This document shows positions 11,193 to 23,699 of a DNA stretch of 64,000 nucleotides, piece by piece. The translations under genes and the position numbers were made by a program. Position 1 is the first letter of the stretch. Each line of letters starts with the position of its first letter. The notes beneath the pieces are model-generated. The model made no database searches. It saw nothing but the letters and a program-made list of their open reading frames with translations, and was not told the DNA's origin. This DNA comes from Opisthorchis felineus (taxonomy: Eukaryota > Platyhelminthes > Trematoda > Opisthorchiida > Opisthorchiidae), in NCBI GenBank assembly GCA_004794785.1, contig SJOL01009659.1:137402-201401 (forward strand). The letters run 5' to 3'.

Positions 11193-11290
11193 ATAAGGCT
11201 CACGGAAACTCAGGGGCTGCGCCTACCTGATGAACCCCAAGAAGGGCGGAACCGGTCGTGGGCTCTCTAGGGGCTTTCAGCAACCTTACG
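11193..11290 (+). ncRNA. Decayed hammerhead ribozyme (copy D)
   Basis: GCCTAC at 11221-11226 precedes an intact CTGATGA (11227-11233). ACCC and GGGC form three helix II pairs around CAAGAA. GAAA has become GGAA (11248-11251). CCGGTC follows, then GTGGGC at 11258-11263, which pairs fully with GCCTAC, counting one G-U, as helix I. Outer ATAAGG (11193-11198) can pair with CCTTA near 11284-11288. The A-to-G change in GAAA should inactivate it, but this copy shows the original 6-bp helix I best. Confidence 0.62.
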
Positions 11291-11410
11291 AGTAGTGTTA
11301 CGTCTAGACAACAACGTACTGTGTTATCTCGTATGCCGTACCAAATGAAACATGAGGCGGCCTGGTGCAGCACATTCAGTTGAAGAACGTGTTGGATGTT
11401 CGTTTATGTG

Positions 11411-11874
11411 TGAGAGTTAGCCAGGCATTCAGACACAAGAGTGAAAAACAATAATTTCGCCAGTAGTGCAGTATACAGTGAACCACTGGTATACTGAATC
11501 ATAATATTGCCCATGTGCCCATCACAAAGATCAAAAGATGCGATCAATGAGTGTCTGCAAGTGAGAATCAACTGAGTTTTATGTCTGATTTAAGTCTACT
11601 TATTTATCCCCAAAAATGGAATTCTAAAACATGACAATTATTTCTACGGTCACTGCTTTGTTCACTAAGTTAGACAGGGAAGAGGAAAAAATCATGTGGT
11701 CTTATTTGTATTTGGCTGCAGGACATAAGATAGCACTATGTGCACCGATAAACAACCATCCGGGACTAAACCGGAAAATAGCTCCACACGGTTGAGCTAG
11801 AAGACGATTTTGAATGGCATCAGTTTTAGAGGTAATCTGGAGTAACCTGGGTTACAACTGCACTCTAGTTAATT
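11411..11874. other. No gene recognised
   Basis: No coding frame, RNA gene or repeat was recognised here. Confidence 0.4.
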
Positions 11875-11957
11875 TACTCGTTTGCAAACTCATTTGGTTT
11901 TAACGGAAGACTCAACTGCATCCAACTAAATGCCTCGTTGATGACATTCTGCGTCGG
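11875..11957 (+). repeat. Fragment of the hammerhead repeat unit
   Basis: The block TTTGCAAACTCATTTGGTTT followed by ACGGAAGACTCAACTG and a CCTCGTTGATGACATTCT stretch matches the unit body between ribozymes at loci 1, 2 and 6. No ribozyme core is attached. Confidence 0.45.
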
Positions 11958-14900
11958 AACCGCGCCCATACAACAACAGAGCTGTATACTTTAGTGTTTC
12001 TAGAATGAGTAGTTATCATTCACGTAGATGCTCATGCGCATTCTCAAAGTTTCATGTTTGTGCTGTAAAAACAAGCGTACAAGCATGCGATACCTTTGTA
12101 CTTTTTCAACTTGGTATAAGTAACGCTTGCTCTTCTTGTATCCTTATACTTCACGAAGTGTTCCAGGTCAGAAATCTTGTAAGATGAAAACTGTTTTTAA
12201 ACTACTTTATATCTCACTCCCCAGCACGAGTTTGCCCTTCTACAGTGGGTGAACTGAGTAGGCGAGAGCTTCCAACAAACAAACATGTCTGTTCCACATT
12301 TAGTGAGCTTCCGGACGGTTGTATCCTTCCGCCTGATTGGTACCTGTGTGTCTGTACCCACTGCATCCGTTTCGCTATCCATTGATTTGTAGATTTCGGC
12401 ATTCATCATACAAGAGTAGCTATCGACCGCAGTTTCACTCCCACTAGTCTGTCAGTTGTTTGCCGCCCTGAGGCGGGTTTATTCAGTCTTGTCCCGGGCA
12501 TGTGCATATCACTACTCTGATGGACTTCCTCTACCGAAATGTCTGCTTCGTAAGTGTTGTGCGTAAAGCAAGAAACAGTCGAACATTACAATGGGCAGCG
12601 TTCGGGTGGGGACCACACTGGCATGTGTACTTTGTTTGGCAAGCAGATCTTATTGCCTCCCCCAGTTTGCTCTTCACCATTTGGTTCGACACTTCAATAG
12701 CTGAGAAATTTTCCAGTCGAATTAGCAAGTGGAATTATCTCCAATAGAAACAGGATATTGCAATCTAGCAGCTCTGAATGGGCTATGTCGAGATAAAGTC
12801 GAGCTGGTCCAAGGGACACTCGGAACTATGAGGGTTTTTTGGTTAACACGTCACAGTACCACTCGGATTCCACCCCAATATAATTCTTAGAATAGTGCTA
12901 CGGTAGGTGTCCTGATGCTAATCTACGAATGGTGTCTAACGTAGTATAGATTGTCGTTAGTTTACCCACTGAGATGGTCAATTTAGTTGCAGACGTTTCA
13001 CAACCAATCAGGGTGACCTCATCAATCGGTGACAACCACTGACGCACCGGTGTACTCCGCTTCCTAATGACGCACTAATGGTGAGGCTTAAACTACCTGG
13101 CTCAACAGACAAAGCTATGACCAGGATTCAATTTGTACCGTGAAACCCGAAGTGTTTTACATCTCTTAGGTTCTTGACTTCACATCGAGTCGTCTTGATG
13201 CCTCTGTTGAGACACTTTTCGATCAGTCAATTCATCCTAAAGATTATATCTCGACATCTCACACAATGGAGGGAATTCTTGACATGAAGGTCTTTACAGC
13301 CATTGAAGAATCTGTAGCAATACTACGTCACTACACACGCTGTATCACCTAACATTCGATAGGGGTTATTGAGTCCATTTCAGAATATCTTCAAAACATT
13401 CTGCTAGCCTCGCAAACTATATAAAAGCCTCAGTAATATTTGAACGGCAGGTAATTTCATTTTTTAGCCCATGCTAAGATTTGCTTATTGATTAACTTAC
13501 TCTTCAATAAGAATTCAAGGAAGAGCCATCGCAAAGGCACTTAGCGAGTGAAGGATTTGTGGGTGATACTAGACTAACTGCCAGTCATTTCTTCGGTTGA
13601 CATCCAATTGGATTTGTACAATAGCAACAAACTCCGAACTAAGGCCAACAGATGACCCTCAAACTGAAATATGCACCAGGTGCACGGTGCAGACTGCGGC
13701 TATGTTTGGAGTTGTCGTGGCTACACTGACCATTATATAAGACATAGCCAGCACGAGTAAGTGAGAATGTATGCAAATCTTGACAGTTCTGAAACTTCAC
13801 TAATGACATGCTGGACGACGGTAGAATCACCAAGACAACAGACCACACAAGGCTGGACCACCTTCGGCTCAAAGGACCTTAGTCAAGGCTGGCGTTTCCT
13901 GGACAGAAGAGTTTGTGCCAACGTTGCAAGTAAATAGCAACTAAACACAAGTAAATATGAAGTAAATAATGTCAGGTAATAATGATATCGATTAACACCA
14001 AGTAAACATCAGAATACATCACCAATTCTTCTTCCATAACTCAATGAAATAACGAAGTTTTTGAAGTAATTTTGTGACGCCGTATCATGAAGTCTTAATT
14101 TATCACCCACAAAAGTCTATTGAAAGATTATCGTATTGAAACTGTTATACCTGGTGCACCACCACTAGCCTTGCATTCAAACTTCCGGGCAATTTAGCTG
14201 TTGTTCTTTTTACCAGCACTAATATGATTGCTGAATTAAACGAGCATTTGCGTAAACCTCACACCGTTGGGAGATCTTATCATGTTGACCTTGTATGATT
14301 GCAAATTCAAGCAATATAATTAAAAATCCGTAGTCTTATTAGAATTATTAGGGATATTTGGCCTGAACTTCTCCACAATCACGCTGAAAAGTTCCGGCCT
14401 ACGAGTGAAAAAAGTGCAAATCCGGTGGGATGAATAAGCAGTTTATCAGCTGGCAAACGCAGGGTTTTGGGTGATTAGAGGGAAAGACAGCACTTGAAAC
14501 TAGACGACCGGAACAGAATAAGTTGAATTCACTTACGCTTTGACAGCCATAGTAGTTCCATCAGTATTTTCTGACTCGGATTCTACCAGTCCACGTTGTA
14601 ATTTGCACACGCATTCGAACACGCACCAGCGGGATTACAACACCACCACGGCATGCAAGCGTGCCTGCGAGGTTTAAGACCCTACAACATTACCCATGGA
14701 CAGGAGGTATGTGAATTCACGTGTGTCCTCAAAAAGAACATTTGCCAAATCCATCCTGTTTCCTTTCTCAACTCGCTGTTCATACGGAGTATAGAGTTGA
14801 TCTAGTCAAAAGCGGAGCAACCGGTAGTCTTTTTTCATGATCATACCAACTTGTACCTGAAGCCTCGGCAAGATGGCAGAAGTCCCGCCAAGCTAAAGCT

Positions 14901-17094
14901 AGTGGGACGGAAGTTATTTTCCAAAACCTTACACGCCTCCACAAGCCCTGTCAGTCCAACGCTTCAGTCGGATGTTTGTGTTGGGCTAGTCCTAGGTTAC
15001 CCTCCCTGTCCGGGTTTTTCTTCCCATTTTAAAGCCATATTCAAATAGATTGACATTGTTGTACAGCAGTGAAGCACCAATGCCCTCAACTTCTGTTGTT
15101 GTCAGTGACGGTGATGATGATTACAAGAGTTGTAATCGTCGTTTAAAATCTCATCATCGAAACAAGTGGCTGTCCTCCAAGGGAGGTGCAAATGACTAAA
15201 ATTTCACTGACGGCTTTACGGCTTGGCTTTCAAGGTATAGGGCTGCTCCATAGGGAGATTCTTTGCGTTGGCTAACCAACTTCGACACAGTCGGGCTGCC
15301 TGTACATAGGCTAGGCCCGTTGGTTTACAGTATCTGTTCTGCACTCTGAGATGAGGTCTGTAACTCAAAGACGTACTTTACTCTGGAATTCGCATATCCA
15401 CAGGCATACCGAAGACGTGGTGAATTTGGCTTCGTATGACCTATTGACAGGCTCAAATGGAGTGAATGATTGATCACTTCACTAGCGACCACTTCAATAT
15501 TAATACTAATAATAGTAATTAATTAATAATGCTATTATTTTCCAGGGACATGATTTGTCTAGTTGTTATGGTCAGGAATAAAACAACCATTTCGACCGCT
15601 GATAGAAGCCGTTCTTTACCAGACTGTGCTTTCCACATCATCTATTTCTTCACCAGCGTAAGACTTCCATCAACATATTTGGCAGCTGCAAACAAACCAT
15701 TCGACAGCTTGCTTGAAAACAGGCTGCACAAGCCTTACGTGTGCCTCCATTATCTATCCATCCCACGTATGTGAAGTATTAAATTGTCGCAGCCGGTCGT
15801 TGAACCTTGAGACGGGTCACTACGTACTGGGTGATCTCTATTTAATGGTTGTCAGATATTGTAAGCAGCTGATAGATGACGGATAGGGAAAATCCGATCA
15901 TTAACTTGAAATTCTCTCTGGAGTAATTCTGTATCCTAGAGATACCAAAAAGGCGAGGAACTGCTAGCGTGTATGCAACGACTATCAGTGAAGTGAACCA
16001 CAAGTGCTAGTACATGGTAATCGGTTGTGTAATCTGCATTGCGTCGCACAGATGGGTGGCCTTTGTCTAAAAATAACATTTATAGGGACAGTTGTCTAGT
16101 GAGAACTGAGTAGCCACCCAGACGAAACCTCGTCTCCCTAAGAGAGAGTTCGTATGGAAAGTGACCCTTTTTGGGCAGAGCACTTTAGGATGAGAGTCCG
16201 CCATTCCATCTGATGGCCCCCAATGTTCACAGGGACTGCGGGATTAACCGGCCCTATGTTAAAAACGCCAGTAGGCGGGACGCAAACGAACTTACAGTTA
16301 TAAATAAATTGGTAGAAGCTGGTCACCAGAATTGGAAATTTCACGTTGTCAGAAAGTTTAAAAGTTTGTATGCTCGACAATGTGGAAAACTCCTGTAATG
16401 GGTTGGCATCTTGATGAATAACTGGGGTCGGCACAGCACATCATCGATGTCCGACACTGATGCTTTGCTACCGTACAAGCATGATCTATTTAGAGGACGT
16501 GTTGTGGAAAAGGAAACAAAGAGGATAGGGAAGGGACCCAGCATTAACATACCATAATCGCTCCTAGGTGCTTACAGACAAACTGGCAATAAGGACGTCA
16601 CAGATGCCGACTAGCAGCTTCTCTAGTCAAGCACAGAGAAATCATGCGGGGACCATTCTGGAAGACTGACTTTAGTAATTGCCTTCGTACCACTCTGCTA
16701 GATCGATCACTTCTCTGATTGCGTCACTCTGAAATAGATAGGACTATTCACCTACGTTACGAGCAGGTGGTTTTATATATAGTGTGTGAAAGTATTATGG
16801 CAAGCAGTTTTTATCAGCTTTCTCCGCTGGCGTTCAACTTTGGTTACGCAACTTTTAAAGATTCATCATTCAGGGAATTTGTGAATAACTTCAAGTTGGT
16901 GTGCGCAGAACTTTTTAAACCTCACGTTGCATCCTTAGGAATTTCGGGACACCATGAAGGACAACCCAAAGTAAATGTAAAGAATCAGTACATTTAACGG
17001 CATGCGATAGCCTTCGTGAGTCATCATCGGAAGATAGCATTCGTGCACCCCTGTCACTAAAGTAAGCAAACGTCTTGTTGTTGGGATCTCTTTG
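11958..17094. other. Five-kilobase stretch with no gene recognised
   Basis: Frames are all under 100 codons. Examples are 12197-12409 (-), 12502-12747 (+), 13639-13872 (-), 15529-15774 (+) and 16138-16434 (-). None has a motif I recognise. AT-rich tracts occur near 15495-15535. It is probably intergenic or intronic, with possible old repeats that I cannot name. Confidence 0.45.
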
Positions 17095-17097
17095 AAA

Positions 17098-17140
17098 GCC
17101 CACTACCATTTCCGCCCTCCTTGGGGTTCATCAGTTAGGC
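17098..17140 (-). ncRNA. Decayed hammerhead ribozyme (copy E)
   Basis: On the minus strand GCCUAA precedes an intact CUGAUGA (17134-17128), followed by ACCC, CAAGGA and GGGC. GAAA is changed to GGAA and the CCGGUC segment to AUGGUA. GUGGGC remains at the 3' side of helix I. It is predicted inactive. Confidence 0.5.
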
Positions 17141-17312
17141 GTCATCCCCGAGTTTCCATCAGCCTTATGTCCTGCTTGAGCACCACACCGCACGCAACCG
17201 GTGAAATACACTCATTTGCGAACTACGTGGATGTTTACGAGAGACCCATCTGAAAATCTCACGTGTGATATTCTTGAAAAAGAATATCGGGCCGATAGGA
17301 ATTCGGGGACTG

Positions 17313-17356
17313 GGCCCACCTGATGAGCCCCAAGAAGGGCAAAACCAGTACCGGAC
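17313..17356 (+). ncRNA. Decayed hammerhead ribozyme (copy F)
   Basis: GCCCAC precedes an intact CTGATGA (17320-17326). Helix II, GCCC-CAAGAA-GGGC, is perfect (17327-17340). GAAA has become AAAA (17341-17344) and the cleavage triplet region is CAGTA. It is predicted inactive, but it has the cleanest helix II in the window. Confidence 0.55.
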
Positions 17357-17440
17357 TGTCGAAGAGTATCCACTGGTGTGTTCGGTCCAGATGCAGAAAG
17401 GTCTGTTTTAGGTGTATATCAGCGTTGGCATTAATTACCA

Positions 17441-18439
17441 CTTTTTCAGCAACCGTTTATGCCTTCATTTTTGCAGGACAGTTTAACAATTAAATAAGCT
17501 GGATTGAAAATACCTTAGTGGTTAATCACCAGGATTCAGGGCACTGCAGTGCTAAAACATGAATTTTCCTTCTTCCACAGAAAGACAGAAATCCGATAAC
17601 TGGTTTGATGGAACAATCGATCGAGGATTTCCCGTCTAGTCTCGTTACATGACAACTAGATCCATGGAAAGATACCACGTAACGGCTTCGCCTACTATGA
17701 ATCCCTTGTAATTTTGAAATGCCACACCAGCAGCAGACCAAGCCATCTGGAACCAGAAAATGCCAACCAAGCAATTTTCTCTCGTAACGTACAGTCCCTT
17801 GAAACTATGTATCTGATTTAATTGTGTCACATTAATATGGATCGCCTAAGATCCATAAAGCAGGACTTCCGGTGAGCCCAAATGTGTTTTGACCATTTCC
17901 TCTCATCAGCTTAAAGCTGTGCCTGATTGGATCTCCTGCACATATCCGAAGACAGGCAACTCCAACTCACAACCTGATGTATTTCAATTAATGGACCTCG
18001 TGGAGTGGAGTAATACTAGTCATGGAGCTATGCTTTCACTTGAGGCCGTCATCTTAGTTACAGACATACTTGTTCGTGACTGAAGCTACAAATGCTGTTG
18101 TATGTGTGTCAACAGGTAAGTTGGAGCAACTCCCTCTACGTTGCATCCCAAATGTGAAATTGCGTTTTAAAGACACGAAATATCACGTGAAAGAAGTACG
18201 CAAAGGTCCATCACTGGGCGCACTACTAACCGATAAATGTATGGGTAAAATTTAGAAATTTTAAAAATTTCTGGATTCTTGATGAAGGGTGCGATGTAGG
18301 TAGATTTTAACCGGCTCAGTAACTCTAGTATAACCACCAGTTTTATTATGGAAACGGAACTGAACGACCGCGTGGCCTTCTGGCCACGTCACTGACCAGA
18401 CTAGCTAACGGCTCCATTAAAAAAAGCGCCTATCACGAA
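17441..18439. other. No gene recognised
   Basis: Overlapping 60-82-codon frames occur on both strands without motifs. Confidence 0.4.
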
Positions 18440-18960
18440 ACAACTTGAAGCGATTTTCACACTTTTATCCACTCGCAACAAAAAAACCTCGTTCGCCATT
18501 TGGCGTCAAGAATTTGAAGAACGTGTTACGATGACAATCCGAAACGCAATCCGAGCACCATTAAAAACACTAAAGGAAATGATGCACTGATAGTTTCACT
18601 TCACATCATCTGTAGAAAAGAATCAGAACAGATGTAACAGGAACAACTGAATACAAACAACTTTTCTCAATACTGTCTCTCAAAGACGACAGATTGACCA
18701 CAAGTGTTTCCGAAACTGTCCGATCCTTGGTCAGTGCCATCAAAGACAAACTGCCAGTGTTGACTTTTTCAATGGTTGGTTATCAAACCAAATACGTATA
18801 TGGCGCCGCCTACTTAGTTTCTTACGGCTCAGCATTTGTTCAACCAGACTACAGGACAATGTCCGAAATGGTTGGCTCTTGTTTTGGCCTGAATGGTCGA
18901 CATGGTACATATTAACCGGGATAGAGCACTTCGAATCACGCATCAAGCACCACAAAACCG
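18440..18960 (+). pseudogene. Possible PLE reverse transcriptase N-terminal remnant
   Basis: Across shifted frames this region reads as basic, Asn/Thr-rich peptide. It includes AIRAPLKTLK, then GNDALIV in the next frame, and later TGTTEYKQLF. The spacing resembles the lead-in of Penelope-like reverse transcriptases, where a short helix and an aspartate-lysine-glycine block precede a (D/T)xxEYxxxL segment. The diagnostic block itself is not preserved. This is a weak call made from memory of the family; other DNA of repeat origin is possible. Confidence 0.2.
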
Positions 18961-20439
18961 GTCCAAAGCGGCCAGGTTAGGTGACCTACTGACTACAGAC
19001 GCTATCACCATCCTAGTCATAATATTAAATAGTTTTATTGATAGTAAAAACCTTCCAAGTCAACTGGCCTAGTTTTCGCACACACCAGGCCATACCTTCC
19101 ACACAACCCAGACAGTCAGCTGAGTGTACGGTGACATTTGCCATGACAAACACGCAGCTTTTCCTCTCCCGTCTGCTTCAATTTTAATCAATCCCTCTTT
19201 AATCCATGTATGATGTGCACCGACCCGAAGATGAATCGTTGAAAACCGGTGCGTTTATAACGTCTCATCTCCCATTGTCACTTTGTGATTCTTCAAGCAG
19301 CTGAACTGAAATCACCTGTGTTGGCAAAGGAACCAAAGCAAGTCTTAAGGTTACTCACTAAACTTCGGGAAACAAATGTTACTTTGGAAATCATCGACCA
19401 TTGTATAACAAAGTAAGTATCCCACAATATGCGCCCCAGTCGGATACATCCCAGTAATAAAAAACACTTAGACAACAGACACTAAACGAAGCGGGCACAG
19501 TGAGTTCGAAAACTGGGCAGTTATTTCGTAATGTTTCTCACAGACATGTTCTCATTAATAGGTCCACTTGGGCGAAAACAATTGTTTGGACCACATCAAA
19601 CTAGTCTCTGACCGTCGGAATCTTGGAAACCAAATTAATTCTCCAACCAATCTTTTAACAATATTTAGATATTCGATAGCAATGTTCCTTTTGTGATATC
19701 GATTTTAACTAACTCTGATATGTCTTTGCCTAAAATATCGCTCCCATTCCAGCACTGACGATTGTCTTTATGTTCATCCTTCTCAGGCAACCGTCCGACT
19801 GTGAACCCTTTGTTATTGTAACCTTGGTTACCAAACCATGCGGTTAAAGTTGGTCCCTTTACAGATGTTACCAAACGAACCGCATAGAGACTGCTATTAA
19901 CGGGTATCCAGTCAAGGAAGGACCCTCCCAGACATTGACTTACAATGATCCTACGAGGCTTGTCGAAGCATCCCCTGGATCGTCGGACGTATGCGATAAG
20001 AGTTGCGAGGAGAGTAATTGAGTCATTAGCTCCACGATCGAGCTCGGATCTTGAATTATGCTTTCAAATACGTAGGACTGATCAATTTCAAGCGAATCTA
20101 GTGTGTGGGAAAGAGCAGCCTATTTTCTCCTTGCTTCAAAGTTCGAAAGTTAAAGGCAACCATATAAAGTGAGGAAGAGTTTGAGGATTGATTTGAAGGC
20201 GATTGATGCTGTCGGCGCCAATGGACCCACAGGTGTAGTGGCTAAGACCGACGCAGAACAAATGGGCTACTACAGGAACGTCCTACAAGGAGGGCGCTAT
20301 TAATGGGACAAGGGGAAGAAGACGTATGTGAAGGAGAAAGTAGGGAAGCGTCAGCACTAGCCTGTTTCCACTTACCCGCGTAATGACATTAAGGGAGGGT
20401 CGATGCAGCACGACAGCATCTTAAACTGTAGAAATCATG
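18961..20439. other. No gene recognised
   Basis: A 75-codon frame at 19945-20172 and several shorter ones lack motifs. Nothing else was identified. Confidence 0.4.
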
Positions 20440-20540
20440 GTTGTATGCGGGCTGGGATACTGCCAAGATGTCTAAACCTAGACAGGAGGAAAATTAGGGT
20501 TCTCAACCAAGGCCTTTGGCTCAAAAGCCTGACCGCAAGA
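20440..20540 (-). mobile_element. SINE family 1 fragment
   Basis: The plus strand reads GGGCTGGGATACTGCCAAGA followed by CTAAACCTAGACAGGAGG. This is the reverse complement of the body of the 5486-5695 element. A decayed B and A box region follows (GGGTTCTCAACCAAGG, then GGCTCAAAAGCC). The 120-codon frame at 20403-20765 starts in this repeat and is not a convincing gene. Confidence 0.5.
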
Positions 20541-21189
20541 TGGGACCTGGTGAGAAATGGAAAAGGACTAAGTTTTTTAAAAGAACAATTCGTCACACAT
20601 GCTCCATACCCAAACCTAGAGAACCAAATGACCATGTTGGTTAGAACTGTAACCGCTGGCCAAATTGGTATGAGAAACTACGTGTGTCGCATGAACAACT
20701 TCGTGTATAGCTCAATTGGTTACGGAGGCGCACAAACTCAGACCACGGTAGGGTCCTTTCGTTGATAAACAGACATGAAACACCACTGATCACATATAGC
20801 TATTAACTACCGATAGCGAGGATCTATTCTTGTCCCAAAAGTTAGACAGGCCCGCCAGAATTGCTTATGTGATGCATTTAAAGCCACATACTTCGGAGAC
20901 GTCCGTGGTCACTGAGATGAATTAGGCACAAGGTGAGGAACGCGGCATGCGAAGTTTTCCAGGATATGCCAGACAGGTACTGCAGCTAAGAGGAGCCACT
21001 GTCACTTAACCGTGCGAGGAGCTGTATCCCTTTAGGGCACGATTCAGCTGGGTCCTTTGGACGTGTGCGGATAGAAAAGCCGAGTAGAATTAGGAGGCTT
21101 TAGAAATGGAAGACAGTGCATCCGGGATTTTACGGAAACTATTTCACCTCATATACGAAATGGAATCCGAAAATCCGGTTCGTAGTACG
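20541..21189. other. No gene recognised
   Basis: No recognisable coding region or RNA gene. It may be the 5' extension of the retroelement that follows. Confidence 0.35.
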
Positions 21190-22720
21190 GTCACCAAAGA
21201 TAATATCGGAAATTTAACACAGAGCAAGACCCAGCTTCTCGACCATCGAGCTGAAAATTTTTAAGCAACCGTTCATTTGGAAATCTGTCTGCGTACCAAT
21301 ATCATTCGTTCGACCTGCTCAATCCGAATCACTGACTGGATTGCAGACGTCCCTCAGGTTGAGAAATGCTGACATGCCTTCCTGTCTCGAAAAGGTATCG
21401 AGTTGTAAAACCAGATAGGCCCCCACCATTGTTATTCAGAGAGGATGGTGATCTCGATTGGGTTGTCTAAAATGGTTTGGAAAAGAGAAAGCATCCAGGA
21501 AAATAGGGACCAATCAATCATCGTACCTTTATTAAATAAGGCGCCCAAAGCAACTTGCAACAGTGGTAACGCGATCGTTGGCTAACCCCATCCCGCGAGA
21601 CGCAAGTCTGTGAGCACTAGGCAGAAGTTGGATCAAGTGGGGTCATGCTGACCAACAACTTCACATTATTTCAGCTTTCCTTGACTTCAGATGAGCCTTC
21701 GACCTCGTGGATAGATAGGCGCTTCCACACGCAGTTGTCATGCCATTGTATTTCATGTATACCCTGGGCGATCTTTATTCCCATATTTCCTGTTAGGGTC
21801 TGAAAAACCATCCAAAATTTTTCCCAAAAACTAGTAGGGTACGTGAGGGTTGTCTCTCATCCCCACTTTCACTCACTTTTGTCACCGACATCATCGTGAA
21901 GTGCACCATACAAAGTACCGTGAATCTGAATATCAGAAGTACATCTGGAGAAAGATTGGTTGGCATAGTTGTTATTTGATAAACATTTGTCTACATAAAA
22001 TACTTTAAGTGACATCAGAAGCGGCCTTTGGTTTTGACATGCGCTTTATACCTTCAGGATGTGAAAACCTGCATGAAGATTTCTGCTCCCGTCGTACCCC
22101 TGGAACTACAGAACGAGGTCGAAGAGTTTGCCGAGAGTTGTATTTACCTTGAGCGTTGCATAAGTCATAACTGTACTGTGGCGCATAAAGTCAACGCATG
22201 GTCAATGCATGGTCAAGTCACCAGTAAGTTACCAACTTGGTTCGTCCCTTGTATCTGGAACAAATCTGAGGTTAAAGGGCAATGTGTACAAAATGACCGT
22301 GAAGGCACTCGTAGTTATGGCTCCGAAAGTTAGCCTCTCCGATCTGAAGGCCGCACAATCTTCAAATTTTTGGGTCACCGATGTCTTCGTAGAATGGAAG
22401 ACTTTTTATGGCTGCAGCATGTCAGTAATCAAATCATCTGTAAGCGGACACTATGCAATGAGTCGGAATCGCTTCAGTAGACAAAGCTAGTCATTCTAGG
22501 GTGATTGGGGAGAGGACTACGTATGTTCGATAGAGAGTCGCGTTTTCCACTCCAAAGTTGTTGGCGAAACGTTCGTGGATAGGTTGTGACGTGGTAAGGT
22601 GAAATGAAAGCGGCCACCGTCAAGTTGAGAGCCTTCCTGGGTGGAGCCCACGTGACTCTACTTGCGCGCGGCTGGAAATCCCAAAGAATAAGGGACATAA
22701 CTAGTGGTGAGGTTGTTGTC
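21190..22720 (+). pseudogene. Degenerate non-LTR retrotransposon reverse transcriptase
   Basis: The key piece is 21668-21718, which reads ISAFLDFR, stop, AFDLVDR, stop. This is the reverse transcriptase domain 3 signature (FLDxxxAFDxVDR) of a non-LTR retrotransposon, broken by TGA and TAG. Downstream, 22028-22333 and 22209-22490 hold collinear pieces of the region after the thumb, such as LQDVKTCMKISAPVVPLEL and LRLKGNVYKMTVKALVVMA, in successive frames. These match in order the LQD...LxIGGE and LKGRVYxAxVRxVLLYGxE segments of the family, as also seen at 50560-51545. Multiple stops and frameshifts show a long-dead copy. Clade is not settled (CR1-like from memory). Confidence 0.6.
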
Positions 22721-23699
22721 ATTTCCCACTAGGAGACCTAGTTACCACTTGCCTGTCTTCGCCTACCGGCTTTTGTTGCGAGAGGTTCGCAACGGATGTA
22801 GTGTCTTTTTGTTCCTTTCGTCTTACCTAAAAACGGCTCATGTTCATTTTGTTAGAGGGTATTAACAGATTGCGCCAGTCATTCTCCCTAGGGATGTTCA
22901 GCACCCCCTCTCTTTTCGCTCTCCACTAGGGTCGTGTTCCTCCGTGGCATCGGTTAAGCACCGGTTTCCACCACTGGTTTATTGCTGCATGTGAGGAAAA
23001 TGATATCGCACTGACGATCAACCCATATGCAGAACAGTTATCAGTACGCACGGCATACACTGATGACGTACAGCTGTGAAGTCACTGGGCAGCCAAACTG
23101 ACCAAGCGCGGTCTCCTCGTTGCTTTGTTCATTGAATCCAGTCGCCTCAGGTTCCCATAGCCTATCGACAGCATAGAGGACCTGAGAAATTATGATGGAA
23201 GCCAGAAAGCTTCAGGTACAGCCAACGAACATCTCGAACTGTCATAACGTAGTCACAGTTCGCACGAACCCAATGTTACCAATCCAAAGAATTGTAATTG
23301 GCTCAAGCTTGACCAAGTCTGAATACACAGTGGCTAGTAAACTACGGTATGTAGAAAGGGTCGACCGACCTAAACTTTCATCAATTGTGACCTTGTCCAC
23401 ATCTATAAACTTATGAAGAAACCACCCACTGATGGCTTCCGGTCTTATAATTTGAGATGACTACACACGTCCAAGGTCATATATGGGCACTTCTCCCTCG
23501 ACGACCATTTCCGAACCCACCCTTGCCGTCCACGAAATTCCGTTTACTGTCACAAGTTCATTCTTTCACATGAAGTCTGAACTGTAGCTAGAAGAGTACA
23601 GCCAGTCCACGGAATTTATGCCGGTAGGACTCCAGAAACACTACATCCAACAAGACATCTTATGGGAGTGGACATCCCCACACTCGTCCTACAAGTACC
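22721..23699. other. No gene recognised
   Basis: A 74-codon frame at 23192-23416 has no motif. Nothing else was identified. Confidence 0.4.

Larger units (their letters stand above)
10740..11410. repeat. Hammerhead-bearing repeat cluster, locus 2
   Basis: The locus holds two minus-strand ribozyme copies (10803-10846 and 11102-11146) separated by one complete repeat unit, then an inverted plus-strand copy (11193-11290) with its own unit continuing to about 11410. The unit between the first two includes an AATACACTCACTTG edge, a CAGCTGAATCTCTCGTTTATG block and a GCCGTCTCATGCTTCAGTTG block, all seen at other loci. The 75-codon frame at 10872-11099 is inside this unit and is not a host gene. Confidence 0.75.
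17095..17440. repeat. Hammerhead-bearing repeat, locus 3 (inverted pair)
   Basis: A minus-strand ribozyme copy (17098-17140) and a plus-strand copy (17313-17356) face each other about 170 nt apart. Remnant unit sequence lies between them: an AAATACACTCATTTGC edge and a GAGACCCATCTGAAAATCTC block. Confidence 0.65.

Noticed and set aside
19205..19255. Another ribozyme-like block (GAAGATGAATCGTTGAAAACCGG)
   Set aside because: It resembles the spacing of CUGAUGA...GAAAC but lacks the conserved core bases and a helix II.
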